Assembly: GCA_014529385.2 (NCBI GenBank)
Contig: CM043963.1
Span: 98,657,912-98,721,911, forward strand
Reading direction: 5' to 3'
Length of the DNA: 64,000 nucleotides
From: Adiantum capillus-veneris
Lineage: Eukaryota; Streptophyta; Polypodiopsida; Polypodiales; Pteridaceae
Shown here: positions 23,270-35,240 of the stretch, one piece after another
Position numbering within the stretch: position 1 is the stretch's first letter
Layout: each line of letters begins with the position of its first letter
Notes under the pieces: model-generated
What the model was told of the DNA's origin: nothing
Seen by the model: only the letters and a program-made list of their open reading frames with translations
The model's database searches: none
Made by a program: the position numbers and the translations under genes

Positions 23270-24390
23270 TGTCAAGACAAGGGTAGGGCTAGGTGGACAT
23301 GGCCCTAGGCAAGGCATGCTAAGCATGTAAGGTTCATGGGTCTCCTAAAGGTAGGCCAGTCAAATGAATGAATTTTCATGCCGCTATATATATGCCTTTG
23401 CTAAACAATAGGGTCCATAACACCTAGTGTGCATGCATTCACAACATTTTTTCGAGCCTGAATTTCTGTTTGGCCATTTTAACATATGGGTGCCCACCTA
23501 GCCGGACACCACATTTTTAATATATTTGTACTCTATTATTTTTCCAAGCTAGTGTAGCTATACTATATGTAAATCTTGATTCCAAAGTGGCAAATCTATT
23601 CTATGAATTGTAATTCTTTCATAATATTTGATAGGGTCTATGTGAGCCTGGCCATTGGCCATTTAGGAAGCCCTGGGTGTAAAAGATAATAACGAAAGGC
23701 TTAAAGTTTGGGAGAACAAAAGGAAATTTGTGTACGTACTATCAAGCAGCTACACAGCTCAGATTTGTAATCAACTTATCTCATGATTGGGTAATCCTAT
23801 TTCAATTCCAAAAATTGCATCATGTTCCTCTTCTCTTGCTCTTTTATTCAAGTGTAGGCATCTCAAGTTCTGTCGTGGTTTGTGACTTCAAATCTGCAAG
23901 TCTTATCTTCAATTTTGAGTGCTTAAATCGTTGTTTTCTATGTATTTTGGCCATAGGAGAGTGTTATTAGACCTTAGGATGACCTGTATAAACTAATATG
24001 TTGTAGTTTTTATGACTTGGTAAATGATGGATCGTGATTTTGGTACCTTGTCATATTGCTACCAGACTTTGTAGACTTTTCCCCCTAGAACTAATAAAGC
24101 TTCCCTTAAAGTTTCGTGGCTATCCGAAACCGTTCAATCATTGAAATGGTGTGATGACCTAGAGCGGTGAGATAGGACATAGACGGATTTTCCAATTAGA
24201 GAGTTGGTGATTTGCTTGTTGAATTGATGTGTTTGCTTGTTAAAATTACTTCTCGAGGTTTGACACCCTCAAAGAGTCTCTGTGCCCCATCCGAGTCACT
24301 TTCTTGAGTATTGACATGAGTATGTTGGTGTTAGATAGATGTGCTATAAACGTATGTTGCAACGACTCACTAACATTGGCACCGTTGTTG
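23270..24390 (+). repeat. LTR-like segment with PPT on the left and a tRNA-Asp-type PBS on the right
   Basis: It starts TGTCAAGACAAGG directly after a PPT and ends ACTCACTAACA at 24375. One base later comes TGGCACCGTTGTTG (24377-24390), which fits the tRNA-Asp primer site of plant Tat/Athila elements (TGGCGCCGTTGCC) after a few C-to-T/G-to-A changes. A PPT on one side and a PBS on the other could mean one shared LTR or two abutting LTR remnants from different elements. No matching second copy is in the window. Confidence 0.4.
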
Positions 24391-24919
24391 TTGAGGAACG
24401 ATCCTTAGGTGGTGAGTGACCTACTGGGTTTTTCTAGTTTTGTTGTCTAGAGATTAGTCTTTTCATTCCATTTACACTAGCAACAAGTAGCTAAACGGGG
24501 GTTTAGTACTTGATAGAGTTTAGAAGTCGGGGACTTGATAGATATATCCTCGAGAGGTAAAGAGAGTTGTGAGTGAGATAGCCAAAAGCATTTCATTCTT
24601 CAATTTTCTCATTACTTTTAGAGTGTTGTCCTGTTTTTCTTCGCGACTCAAATTTTCATTGTTTTGTTCATTTTTGTTTCATGTTTCTTTTTAACATATA
24701 AGAGTAGGGTAAGTAGAAACCATCACCATCAAATTGGGCTAAAAAGATCAAGGCAAAAAGAGTTGAAAACCATATGTTGGCAAAGAAGACCATAACTATG
24801 AAATATTGAAAATTTGATGGTAGATACCTAAAAGCTAATCTAGAACCAGAAAGAGGGTGTAAAAAAGCCTCAAAAAACTCATCAAGATAAAATTTGGAAT
24901 TTTTAACAGAATCTATGAA

Positions 24920-25840
24920 GGAACATGGATCGTGATCCACGTTCCCCAAAGGCCATTTTTGCAGAAAAGTTGTCATTGACACTATATATCATTAGAGCAT
25001 TGCTTTGAGAAAGTTTGATTGCAATAAAGTTGCAAAACATCAAAATTGATTGATAAAGGAAAAACCTTAGAAACAGAGGTTTCAGACAAAAAATTGGTCA
25101 TAGAGATCCAAATCACAAAAGATCGATTGGATTAGTTAGAAAAAATTAGTGTTTAGCAACTGTGAAAATTGTAGATTCATCCATGGTGGAACATGGATCG
25201 CTATTCATGTACCTTTGAGACAAAATAGAGACCAATTGATAGATATTGACTTCATTTGACTAAAACCAAAGTTTGGGATCAAGTTGAGCTCAAAAAGATA
25301 CTCAAATTAAGAAATTGGTGAGAAAAACCTAGGAACTAGTCTACTAGACCAATTTGGGAGTTTTTCTTATCCAAATCAAGAAAAGATTTTGGGAATAGCT
25401 TCCAAATAGTAGAGACTACAAGCTAACAAAGTTTCATCTCAAAAGGAGGTGGAACATGGATCGCAATCCATGTACCTCATCTGACACTTTGGCTAAAAAT
25501 TGGATTGTGAGTAGCAAAGACATATACAAACATATCCCCAAGTTCAATTTTGAAAAAAAAAAGGGTAAAAAAGGTATCAAAATAGAAAGCTGACTCAAAA
25601 TCGTAGATCAAACCTAGGGTTTGGCATTTGACATATCAAAACAATTTCAAATTCAAAAGGAATTGAGATATAACTTGTAGATGTAGAGTGTAACAATCTC
25701 TCTAGAGATCAAGTCCATATACGAGGGAACATGGATCATGATCCATGTCCCCCAACCTCTAATATTGGTGAAAATTGGTACAGAGCCTATAAATGACCTT
25801 GTCGAGCTACTATCAAAATTTGACAGGTGATCCATGTACC
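24920..25840. repeat. Degenerate ~268-bp tandem repeat with a 26-bp palindromic core
   Basis: A near-palindrome beginning GGAACATGGATC and ending GATCCATGTNCC lies at 24920-24945, 25188-25213, 25451-25476 and 25726-25751. A half-site lies at 25826-25840. Spacings are 268, 263 and 275 bp. The sequence between cores is only weakly similar (for example AAACCTWGGAA-like blocks), so the core is far better conserved than the rest of the unit. Confidence 0.75.
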
Positions 25841-25844
25841 TCTT

Positions 25845-27700
25845 CATATTGGGGGCATTTGACCTGATGAGCCCGTAGATATACTTGAGTACATCTTATT
25901 TCTCAAGTTTGAGCTAAAAATATTCTCTAGAGACCAAGATACAATAAAAAGTTCATGTGTCCTGGTCTTGAGATTGTTTTGAGTGTTGTTTTAAGTATAG
26001 TCCACCAAAATTGCTCTAACTTTTGCTACACAACTCCAAATTGAGTCAGGTGAAGCCAAGATAAGATCTTATGAGCAATAGGACACATTTATTTTAGAGC
26101 CTAAATTTGATAGGTTTCCTAATTTCAAACTTTTAGGGTACCCCAAACCAGTTCCCATACCAAAGGGTCACAAAGACCTAACTTTTGAGAGACCTGACCA
26201 AGGACAAAAAGGAATAAGTTGCACTAAGCCAAGGTGGGATTGTCAAAGGCTATCTTGAGAGTATTGAGTGAGCCTTGACCATGAAAAATCATCCACCACC
26301 AAGGTTTTCTACTTAACTCAAAGATATTCAAACCGCAAGAAATGTTGCAACACCTTCGATAGTGGGACTGAGAGAAAACATGGAGACGTATCAAACTTAC
26401 AATACCACACCTCAAGGCATGGATCATGGATCCTTGCCAAGTGATTATACACCTCATTGGGAACCACACCAACCATTATACACCTCAACTCAAACATGTG
26501 TTCTTGGAAATATGAGAGCGAAAATTGATGAAGACCTAGATAAGAAGCATCCAACCACTCATCAACAAACCCAACATGAGATTCATCAAAACCAATGGAG
26601 CCATGAGAGTTCTAATGGATTACGCTCATGAGGGCTTGTATAGGTTCATAAATAGGGATCAACATAACTTCTACAAGTGTGTAGAATCCAATGATGGAGA
26701 ATTGACAGACCATAAGAATCTCTATGCATTCACATCTACAGATGCCCAAGGAGTGCAAGTTTTGATGGTAGATAAGTATGGACAAGAGTACAAACTTGTT
26801 TGATCTAATTGACCTAGAAATATATACATACAAGGGTATTCCGATCTCTACTTACTTTCAACTGAGTGTGAGTGCACGAGTGATCTTTGAGACCAAAACA
26901 CAAGGAGTTGAGACTCAGAAGAACGGGATTCAACGAGTCTCTTGAATATACTCATGTTTTAGAGGCTAAAGCTATGGGGTCAATAGGACTACAATTTGGA
27001 CATATATTTTTAAAAACAATGCTAGAGCATATATCGGCAGAGAGGATTCCACCAGGATTTTCTTCGAGAAAAGGGAACAGGAGACGTCTTTGCAAGAGAC
27101 CCTAAATTGGTCAGATTGGTGGCTGAACCATGATAAATGAAACAATCTCAAGTGGCCAAATGTGTCAAGACAAAGTTCAATTGGTTAGGGGATCCATATG
27201 CACATGCATTACTATTTGAATAAGTGTTAAAATCTGAACAGGTATCTGATTTCCATAACAATATGGGGTCTTACCGTGTGGCGAGTGAGATTTTTTGAGC
27301 GAAGGAAAATCCGAGCAAATGAATAAAGAAACCAAATGGGCTTTGATAAGAAAGATGAATGAAGATCCTACTTTACTAATAGTAGGATCTTCAATCCCTA
27401 AGTAATCGTAGCAATATGATTTGTACAAAATTAGACTCTAGATTCTTTTGCGCAGTTGATACTTGATGTCGAGCAATGAGAAACCCAAGCTAGTAGCAAA
27501 GTTATTACAAACCATGCAATGATCCACAACTACATTCAACACCATAATTTTTATTTTAACTTTAAATTTTACGGAGCAATCTAATGCAAGTCAACAATGC
27601 TCATACATCTACAAAGTTTCTAAACTATACTAAGAATTGCCATATCTTATACAAAAAAGAGAGATTTCTTTAGAGTTGTAAGATAACAAGTGGAATATAG
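25845..27700. other. AT-rich region without a recognised gene
   Basis: Frames of 70-90 codons occur on both strands (for example 26362-26631 and 26576-26803 on plus), but none shows a known domain, zinc knuckle or protease motif. The region may be interior sequence of the element whose PBS is at 24377, but I cannot support that from protein similarity. Confidence 0.4.
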
Positions 27701-28159
27701 AGAACAGCATGTCGTGCCTCTGCACTCTAATGACAACAACAAATGCTATGGTTCTATCTCGTGACTATAAAGAGTCACACTTGTCATCAATAAAGACATT
27801 GCGTCTCTGACACTTCTTGTGGGTGTCAAAATCGTACCGTAGATCAGCAGCCATGGTTTTTGCAATCCCCTCGGCATAAACTGGCAACACACTTCCATAC
27901 CAAAAAGAAAAAGGTAAGTCTCATAATCCACATGTAAGCAATACCAAACTTACATCATAGAAACACAAGAAATCTCAAATTGTTGTTTGAATCATTATCC
28001 ATAATTTCCAAATACTAAACAATGATACAAAAAAGTGACAAAATAGCATAAAAGTATGATGGAAACATAAAACAGGTGGGGGAAATGAAGTGTAAGGCGG
28101 ACTCTCACTAGTCATCAAAGGGGTTGACACGCGAAGGCATGTCACCCACATCATCAACA

Positions 28160-29620
28160 TCAAGAGAGGTGGAGGCTCCCTCTGCTTCGCTTTTTAGGGC
28201 GAAATAATGGTTGCACATAATCTGAAATCAAAGTGTCATCAATGTCGACTGCTGCACACACCCGCCCTGTGCCTAAGCATGCTACCAATACGGACGTTGT
28301 ACCACATCCCAACTCCAAACAAAGACCTCCAGGCCTACAAAGAAGCTCCACAAAACATGCAATAAAAGAGTGACTTCGTTGCAAGCCACCACGCCATGGC
28401 TCCCCTGATGATGATCTCGCTAGAGAAGACTCTGGAAGATGGTGCATCATGTAAGAATCCAAAGGCTGCATGCCAAGCCGATTGAATAGTGGGGTGCTCT
28501 CAACCACAAAGCAAGGTGGTTGCATGCCAACCCTATGCCCCATAAGTAAGAGAGAACAATGACACTACACCACCACATAGACAATTAGAGGGCAATCACA
28601 ATAATAATAACACACCAAAATGAGAAACAAAGTTAATATGTAGAAGAGCATTACCTCAATCCGACCACCAAAGCTATTACCATAACCATAAGCTCCATGA
28701 TGGAGGACCACAATGCGACGATGAATAGCCATCTCTGATGCATGACAAAATCTCTCAACCCAGCCAATGGTATCTCCTGCAAGAGGTTTCAAAAGTCACA
28801 ATAGAAAACACACAACAAAAATCGACAAGTATTATATAAAATTATGAATGAAGCAAAAACCTGCCATAGAGACCATGATCAACAACCACCCTGAGTCTGA
28901 CAAACTCGAATATGCAAGTTGCATGCCGGCACGAACATGATCCTCCCTAGAAATATCCCAAAGGGGTACAACAGGGGAGGCTAATAGGGAACCACCAAAG
29001 GGAAGATCCAAAAAAATAAAATTAGCAGCCCATGCGACTGTTCTCCCACCACGCACGCACAAGGTCCCATCGAGGCGTGCACATCCTATGTGCTCATGAA
29101 CACGAATCCATGCCGGATGTCGAACACCAACCCTAAAATCAGCAGTAATGGCTATGTAGTCCCCAGAAATGGCCATGCATCGTGAGTCAGGCAGTGAGGA
29201 CAGAGAAGACAAGGGAGTATCAACGATGTAGACAAAAGAAATGGTTTTGTTTGCAACAATCTCCCCAAGAGGTACTGCGATACAAGAGGCTAAACAAAGT
29301 GATTTAACTCCAATAAATGAATGAAACAAACGATTGCATCACAAGTGAAAGCTCACCCTGCTCTCCCTCCATGTTTGCATCCACCCTAGTCTCAACAATC
29401 ACCTCCTTTCCCTTGCAAGAAGTATTTGTAGCTTGAAAAAAGCAAAAAAACACAATATTACCGGTATGTATAACATAATTTTAGGAAAAAGAGAATTTAA
29501 AGCTCTTAGACAAATTATGTTTGAGACTGTTTTGAGTAACCATTTACCGGATATCACCTCATCCACTCTAAGAGGGAGAGGCATATCAACGGATGTGCCA
29601 CCAACTCTCATAGTATCGTG

Positions 29621-29666
<46 letters not shown>

Positions 29667-31470
29667 ATACATGCCCAAAAGCCATGCCTATCCACCATGG
29701 AGATGCCTCCATCTCCCAAGTAGTGAGCTCATGCATGGAAGGGGAGTACATGCATCCTTCCCCAGTAGATAGTTGTGCCCACTGCTTAGCTAAGAATGGA
29801 ATCCCTGGTAGAAAACCTTTTCCAACCAAGAATAATAGAAATCTATAACAAAATAACAAAATAACAAAATAACAAAATAACATCACTACACATTTCATAA
29901 TTATGAAAAGCTAGAAATAAAAGTATGATGAGCTTGACCTGTAAGCTAGCCGTTGAGATGCCATGCGTACCATGTCCACTTTCTTCATAGCTTGCTTGTC
30001 AACATCTTTTGTCTTAGCTTCAAGAGAGGTCTCCAAAGGATAAAGATAGGGCCATGCTTCAAACTTGAGCTCCTCAAAGTAAGAGGCAAGAGAGCAATCA
30101 TGAGGCAACAAAATACCACCAACAATGTTGCTCAAGTCCTCCACAAACTTTGATAAGTGCCCCTATCAAAAATCCTTTGTAGAAGGCCCTCTCTACGGAT
30201 CCAACTACATAACAAGGAAGATGAGAAAAAACTAGAATAATCACAAAAAACTAGCAACTCTACATCAAAGATTCTTGAAAGTCAAAAGAAACTTTACTCA
30301 CATGCGATACACATGATCTTCTTTATTTAAACCATAAGAGGATCTGGTAATCTTATTTGCCTCAAGCAAGGAAACCCATAACAGTTTGCTCAAGACAGGA
30401 GCATCATGAATAGCAATCAAGTTCAGTTTCTCAAGAGTAGCCCAACTATCAGGACCCCATTTGAGTGCAAGAACTCGAACCATCCAATCCGGTCCAAGAT
30501 TCGGATCAACAATATTTAGCAACTGTAGTTTTTGAGCAACGAATAGAAAACCAAGTTTAAACAGCTATTACACTATGTGCAAAACACCCAAAACAAAAAT
30601 AATTCAACCACCTTCCCAACGTGCTCTCCATATTTGAGTGCTAAATCATTCAATATTTTCTCCTCCTCTTTTATAAGTTCTTCATTTGTCATTGTGTGCC
30701 TAGCTTGCTCTATTCTTTGGCTCAATTCCTTGAACATTTGAACCTTCAACACATACTTAAAAATAAATAATTTGCAAAAAACAAGCACATACTCTTTGGC
30801 TCAATTACTTGGATATTTTATCCTTCAATACACAATTTAATATATGTAATTTTCACAAAAAGAAAATATAAGATCGTTCCAAAAAAGCAAGCCAAAGACA
30901 CTCACATCGTATAAGAGCTTTCCCAAGTATCGACTAATAAGTGGATACCAAGGCTCCACACCCTTCGAGTATTTCTTACGGACTGCAGCAATCAACTTTT
31001 GATCTTTTTCTGGCAGCCCTGTTACATAGGCTTCATGATCTGCTGCACAAATGTGGGAGCAGTTGACAAGCTCATCTCTAAGATGCGTGACTACAAGAGC
31101 ATGTGTATTCATGTTATTCCAAGGTCATATACAATATATACAAAGTCAGAAACACAACATAGAAATTTTCCACTAAAATATGTAGAAAGTCATGAAGCTT
31201 ACAAATTCATTCTTTGCAAGCTGCTAAGCAGAGCTATCTCTGGCACTTGAGTAGGATCAATAACTGTACAAAGCACACTACAATGTTTCTCTCGATCAAC
31301 GGAGAATCTCTCTTTAATAGCAACCATCCAAGTGACCGTTCTATGATTACCCTCCCAAACATAGAACATTTTATTAGAGAGAACTTGAAGATTGGGTCTC
31401 TTAGAAAGCTCAATTTCAAACTCTTTATGTATATCAACCCATATTGGGTCCCATGAAGTAAGAAGGTCCT
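28160..31470 (-). CDS. ParB-like and DNA methyltransferase gene, copy 1, exons 3' of the TR-GAG insertion
   Basis: Multi-exon gene on the minus strand. Exon 31203-31470 has TSWDPIW and the ParB-like KMFYVWEGNHRTVTWM. Helical exons follow at about 30840-31110, 30580-30790, 30300-30520 and 29915-30140. The exon ending at 29548 (DEVIS) joins 28861-29274, then 28655-28776, then 28160-28564, with GT-AG borders and matching phases at each of these three junctions. The 28861-29274 exon carries motif IV as FIFLDLPFGG, then DSGWLLIMV. The last exon has SLLLMGHRVG and, near its end, PGGLCLELGCGTTSVLVA...GRVCAAVDIDD. This order (motif IV first, glycine motif last) is that of N6_N4_Mtase DNA amino-methyltransferases. 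DLPF differs from the canonical DPPY/F, so activity and base specificity are uncertain. A 60-codon frame at 27746-27931 may be a further 3' exon. Confidence 0.68.
29624..29662. repeat. (CT)n microsatellite within methyltransferase copy 1
   Basis: About 19 CT units (GA on the coding strand). The coding frame on its 5' side (WWIGMAFGHVLV) and that on its 3' side (LHDTMRVGGTSVDMPLPL) differ by 2 nt and both run into the tract as Arg-Glu repeats. It is therefore either exonic and frame-shifting or part of a small intron. Confidence 0.7.
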
Positions 31471-31583
31471 CTGCAAAAAAGATAAGCATAGGTAGAAAAG
31501 CACACTCAACTACTATTTATGAGAACAACAAAAAACACTATAGAAACAGAGAGTAGGAAAGACCAAAGCAGAGAAATCAAATA

Positions 31584-31783
31584 CCTGTCACATAAGCTTC
31601 CTCCTTCTTGCAATTCCAAACTGAAACAATAAAAGCTCATTTTTCTTGCATGTAGCCCTCCTTTGCAAAAGCAGCTTTCAATCCACTAATATCATCTCGT
31701 AAGCCTCTCAACCTTGCATCAGGGATCAATCGACATAAAGGAATTGGTGGACAATCAAAACAACTAAACATGTGAGTACATTG
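31584..31783 (-). CDS. Methyltransferase copy 1, exon pieces left of the TR-GAG insertion
   Basis: Minus-strand codons from 31783 downward read THMFSCFDCPPIPLC, then LIPDARLRGLRDDISGL, ending near 31640. A small exon (about 31584-31619, WNCKKEEAYVT) with TTTCAG and CAG|GTATTT borders joins the GNHR exon in frame. The CATTG at 31779-31783 is one copy of the retroelement target duplication; reading across it into 35619 and beyond keeps the frame, so this was one exon before insertion. The FDCPP cysteine pair may be structural. Confidence 0.55.
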
Positions 31784-31974
31784 TGAAGGGGATCGGGGAG
31801 CACCACAGACGGAGAGTGAGAGAGAGAGAGAAGGAGACACACACACGATGTGGGTGGGGAGACTCCAAAGAGTGAGCAGCCCCCTATACACTTATGCTAT
31901 GTATAAGGTATACAAGTCAGTGGGCGCCCAGACTCTGGGCGGCCGGGCAAGGCACAGACGCCTATACCCCAACA
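31784..31974 (-). repeat. 3' LTR of the TR-GAG-like element
   Basis: TGAAGGGGATCGGG ... CCCCAACA on the plus strand. It differs from the 5' LTR by a 2-bp change in a GA run and a G in place of A in the TATA-like sequence (GCTATGTATAAGG). Confidence 0.93.
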
Positions 31975-32167
31975 ACCTCCCACTTAAAGGCGACTGTGCC
32001 TTTAAGCAAGAGAACCTAGTCTAAAGACTACAAAAGGTGAGAGAAAACCGCTCTCAACCGATGCCCACTGGCTGGCTGTGATCGTGTGCATCCGGTTATC
32101 CTGCTCCCGTGTAAGTCCATACACCACCAGACGTACCGCACACGTACTGCAAGCATGTATGCAATAC

Positions 32168-33943
32168 CTACATATCTCCCTCGTGCACTATGCCATCATC
32201 AGTCAACAAACGACTGACAACCCCAACTGCAAATGCTCTCACTGCAGCTGCGATATCCGGTCTCAAGATCAGCATCTCATACATAAGACCACTGAATGCC
32301 GATGCAATGCTAGCGGGTCCTGCTAACTCTACGGAGCATGCATCAACATATATATCCCTGGCAATAGGCATCTCTGACTGACAAGGCGTGTCAGCCACAT
32401 GCATCTCCTGACTGTCCGCAAAAGACGCATCAACCTGTCGTGCAACCTCAAAGCAAACCAGCTGCTCTAGGTGTCTGCTGGAAGACATATCCTGCACAAC
32501 TATATCCCCATGCTCACTGTCGATCATAGAAAGGAATGACTGAATAATCGCTGACATGTGAGCCTCCTCTGCAATCATCCACTGCAAACATGACCACTCA
32601 ATCTGCTGTGACTCACTATAGCTCTCATGCTCTAACTCCGTATGTATAGACTCTTGCACAACGTCCTCCTGTCGTGACTCACTAGAGCAAGACCGCTCTA
32701 CCTGTCTATCCTGCATAGAAGTATCTCGCACAACTGACTCTCTGCTTTGCTCAGTCACTAGCAAAGCATGCATGTCTAACTCTGTCACCTCTCTGTGTGA
32801 CTGCTCAAGTCGTGCCCCAACTGTGTGCACAACGAGCTCACTACTCTGCACTCCATGCAAAGCATCCTGCAACCCACAAGCAAAAGAGACTCGCCTGCTC
32901 TCTCGTTGTCTACCTGGCTGCATGATCACAGAGACAACACCGTCTCTCGCGTGATCCACATGCAATGGGTAACCTGTACCACTCCTGGCACCTCTCGCAA
33001 TCACTAGCGAACCCAAATGCATCACAAAATCTCGCTCTCGTAGCGAAATTTGACATCCACTATCCCGTAACTGTCTGACTGAGATCAAATCCCGTCTCAG
33101 ATCTGGCACATAACGCACATGACGCAGGGTAAATCTCATACCACCGGGCAAGGACAAACATACGTCTCCTGTACCCTCAATGTCATACACAACACCATCA
33201 GCCATGTGCACACAACCAAGTCTCCCACTAGAAAACGTGCTAAACCACTCAGGATGCGACGTGACATGGAAAGTAGCATCTGAATCTAGTAACCAATGTG
33301 AAGACAATGTGCAATCCGATATGCAATCCGTAGACATAAGATCGTCTGAAGACAAGCTAGATGTAAATGTGACATCGCCGTCACAATCGTACTCAGTAAC
33401 CACCGTATTGATCTCACTAGCATCTGTCATGCCCAAATCTGCATCACGCATCTGTCGCCTCCGTTGTGTCAAACGCCTGAAACATCGACGCCTAATGTGC
33501 CCTCTATGTCCACAATGCCAACATGTCAAGTCTCTATGCCGTCGAGACTTGCGTGTGGGACCAATCTCTCCCATGGACATAGAAGTGGGACTAGACTCCC
33601 CTGTAGACATGGATGTCGCGTACATAGCATGTAAACTCTGCCATAAAGCATGAGTTGTAGTCTCCCTCGAGACCTGCCAGTCAACAGACTCAACCAGATG
33701 CAAACGAATCGTAGACATTGCTAACTCATCAAGATCATGCCAATCATCATCACTCATAGACTTGGGCTTCGCCGATAAACCACGCAAGGGTTTATCCTGC
33801 CCCAAATCTGTCAATGCAACAAGCATATGTTCCTTCCAAGCAACAAAATCTGTACCATCAAACTGTGTCAGACCATAACGCTGGAAGTCAAATGAAAAAT
33901 TAGCCATAATGCTCGCAAAAGAGCAACCAACAATGAGTAGCAA
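32168..33943 (-). CDS. Gag, zinc knuckle and protease-like ORF with a long acidic C-terminal extension
   Basis: 591 codons, uninterrupted. Residues 11-110 (from ATG 33910) match a copia gag start (YGLTQFDGTDFVAWKEHML, PKSMSDDDWHDLDELAMS, ALWQSLHAMY). The middle of gag is missing and the sequence goes straight to a zinc knuckle CWHCGHRGHIRRRC. The retropepsin-like part follows (HWLLDSDATFHVTSHPEWFS), with D-S-D where active enzymes have D-S-G, then LRHVRYVPDLRRDLISV. The last ~250 residues are acidic and Ser/Glu/Gln-rich, with a helical end (SAFSGLMYEMLILRPDIAAAV). I recognise no family in this tail. The intact long frame in an element without pol implies recent selection or youth. It probably coats element RNA for packaging; the tail's role is unknown. 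Confidence 0.8.
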   Translation of the reverse strand: MLLIVGCSFASIMANFSFDFQRYGLTQFDGTDFVAWKEHMLVALTDLGQDKPLRGLSAKPKSMSDDDWHDLDELAMSTIRLHLVESVDWQVSRETTTHALWQSLHAMYATSMSTGESSPTSMSMGEIGPTRKSRRHRDLTCWHCGHRGHIRRRCFRRLTQRRRQMRDADLGMTDASEINTVVTEYDCDGDVTFTSSLSSDDLMSTDCISDCTLSSHWLLDSDATFHVTSHPEWFSTFSSGRLGCVHMADGVVYDIEGTGDVCLSLPGGMRFTLRHVRYVPDLRRDLISVRQLRDSGCQISLRERDFVMHLGSLVIARGARSGTGYPLHVDHARDGVVSVIMQPGRQRESRRVSFACGLQDALHGVQSSELVVHTVGARLEQSHREVTELDMHALLVTEQSRESVVRDTSMQDRQVERSCSSESRQEDVVQESIHTELEHESYSESQQIEWSCLQWMIAEEAHMSAIIQSFLSMIDSEHGDIVVQDMSSSRHLEQLVCFEVARQVDASFADSQEMHVADTPCQSEMPIARDIYVDACSVELAGPASIASAFSGLMYEMLILRPDIAAAVRAFAVGVVSRLLTDDGIVHEGDM

Positions 33944-34921
33944 ATGTCAACCAAATCAGCCCTAAACTGGCTCGAATCACATCAACAAAAGTCTGCAAAT
34001 ATGGCTGCAAATCAGCCCCAAAACAGCCCCAAAATTCAGCTCTTAAACAGCCACATAAACAAGTCACAAACGTGTCCCAGATCAGCCTACAACTGAGCCA
34101 TACATGGACACCTGCAAAGAGGAAACAATGGCTGAAAATTCAGCGCCCAAATAAGCCCTCAAACCTGCCTGTAAACTTGTAAACCTGTAGCTGAAACCTA
34201 CTGAAAAACCTCAATCCATTAGTGCTCGAATCCGGCTACCTAGCTCGTAGCCAAACAAGCATACATCACAATACTCACTCCTGTGAGTGTGCCAAGATAA
34301 CTGTACGCCTGCCAAACCGTGAGCTAATCACCAAGCCCACACTGTGCGGTAATCACCAATCCCACACTATGTGGTATCGATGCATACACACACACAAATC
34401 TCCCACCTGCAGAGAACACCGCACGCAAATGCTGAGTGCAACCCGCAATCTCTACCTAGATCGCATAAATGATACGCATAAAACTCCTGGGAAAATTTCG
34501 CCAGAGTTTCTTCAGTAAAACGGCCACAAAACCAGTAACCAAACTGACTGCACGCTCAAAACCATGAGCAATCAAAGCGCATCAAACCCCACTCCAAATG
34601 CATGCACCAATCTCCACACTTTGCATACATCATTGCAAACACCTACAAATCTAGTACACAAATATCTGCTCTACCTGTGATGACTGCCAAAAAACATGCT
34701 CGAGGCATACATTGCCAAGCTCAAAATGGAATCACATTAGTCTCCCTGAGCATCAAACCACATAAGGCATACATCGTATCCTCCCACCTGTGAGGAAACT
34801 TGCAGCAAATATCACTTTCACATCTGAGAGCAAGCCATGTGTGAAATCCTCGACACACAATAAACGACTGCTGCTGCAAAAAATTTAGTATTTAGAATTT
34901 TAAAATTCTGATATGACGAGC

Positions 34922-35240
34922 GCGTCCGGAGTATGCCAAAACCTCAAGGTAGACTCCTGGATCACATGTATCCGAGTCCGAGTGTGCAAAATATGCCAAA
35001 AACACTGTTTTCGGCCCAAAAACGCAGCAAAAACTTGCTGCTGCTGCAGAAATTTCAGAGGTCAAAATCAGCTCAAATGGACATCACCATTGCGTCCGGA
35101 GCGTGCCAAAACCCCAGGTTACACCTTAACCTTGCATAAATCGCATTTCGTATGCAAAAGTTATGCAAAAAACATTGTTTTTGGGGCCCGAAAAATGACC
35201 TGCGGAAATGAAAATCTGCATTCTTCCTGCAAGTATGGCT
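34922..35240. repeat. 170-bp imperfect tandem duplication in the TR-GAG leader
   Basis: GCGTCCGGAGYRTGCCAAAACC occurs at 34922 and 35092. Each copy is followed about 75 bp later by a block ending in TGCMAAAAACAYTGTTTTYGG. The two units lie in the untranslated leader between PBS and ORF, where packaging signals usually reside. Confidence 0.7.

Noticed and set aside
33180-33653. 157-codon plus-strand frame opposite the TR-GAG ORF
   Set aside because: It is the antisense shadow of the zinc knuckle-protease region, which reads convincingly on the minus strand.
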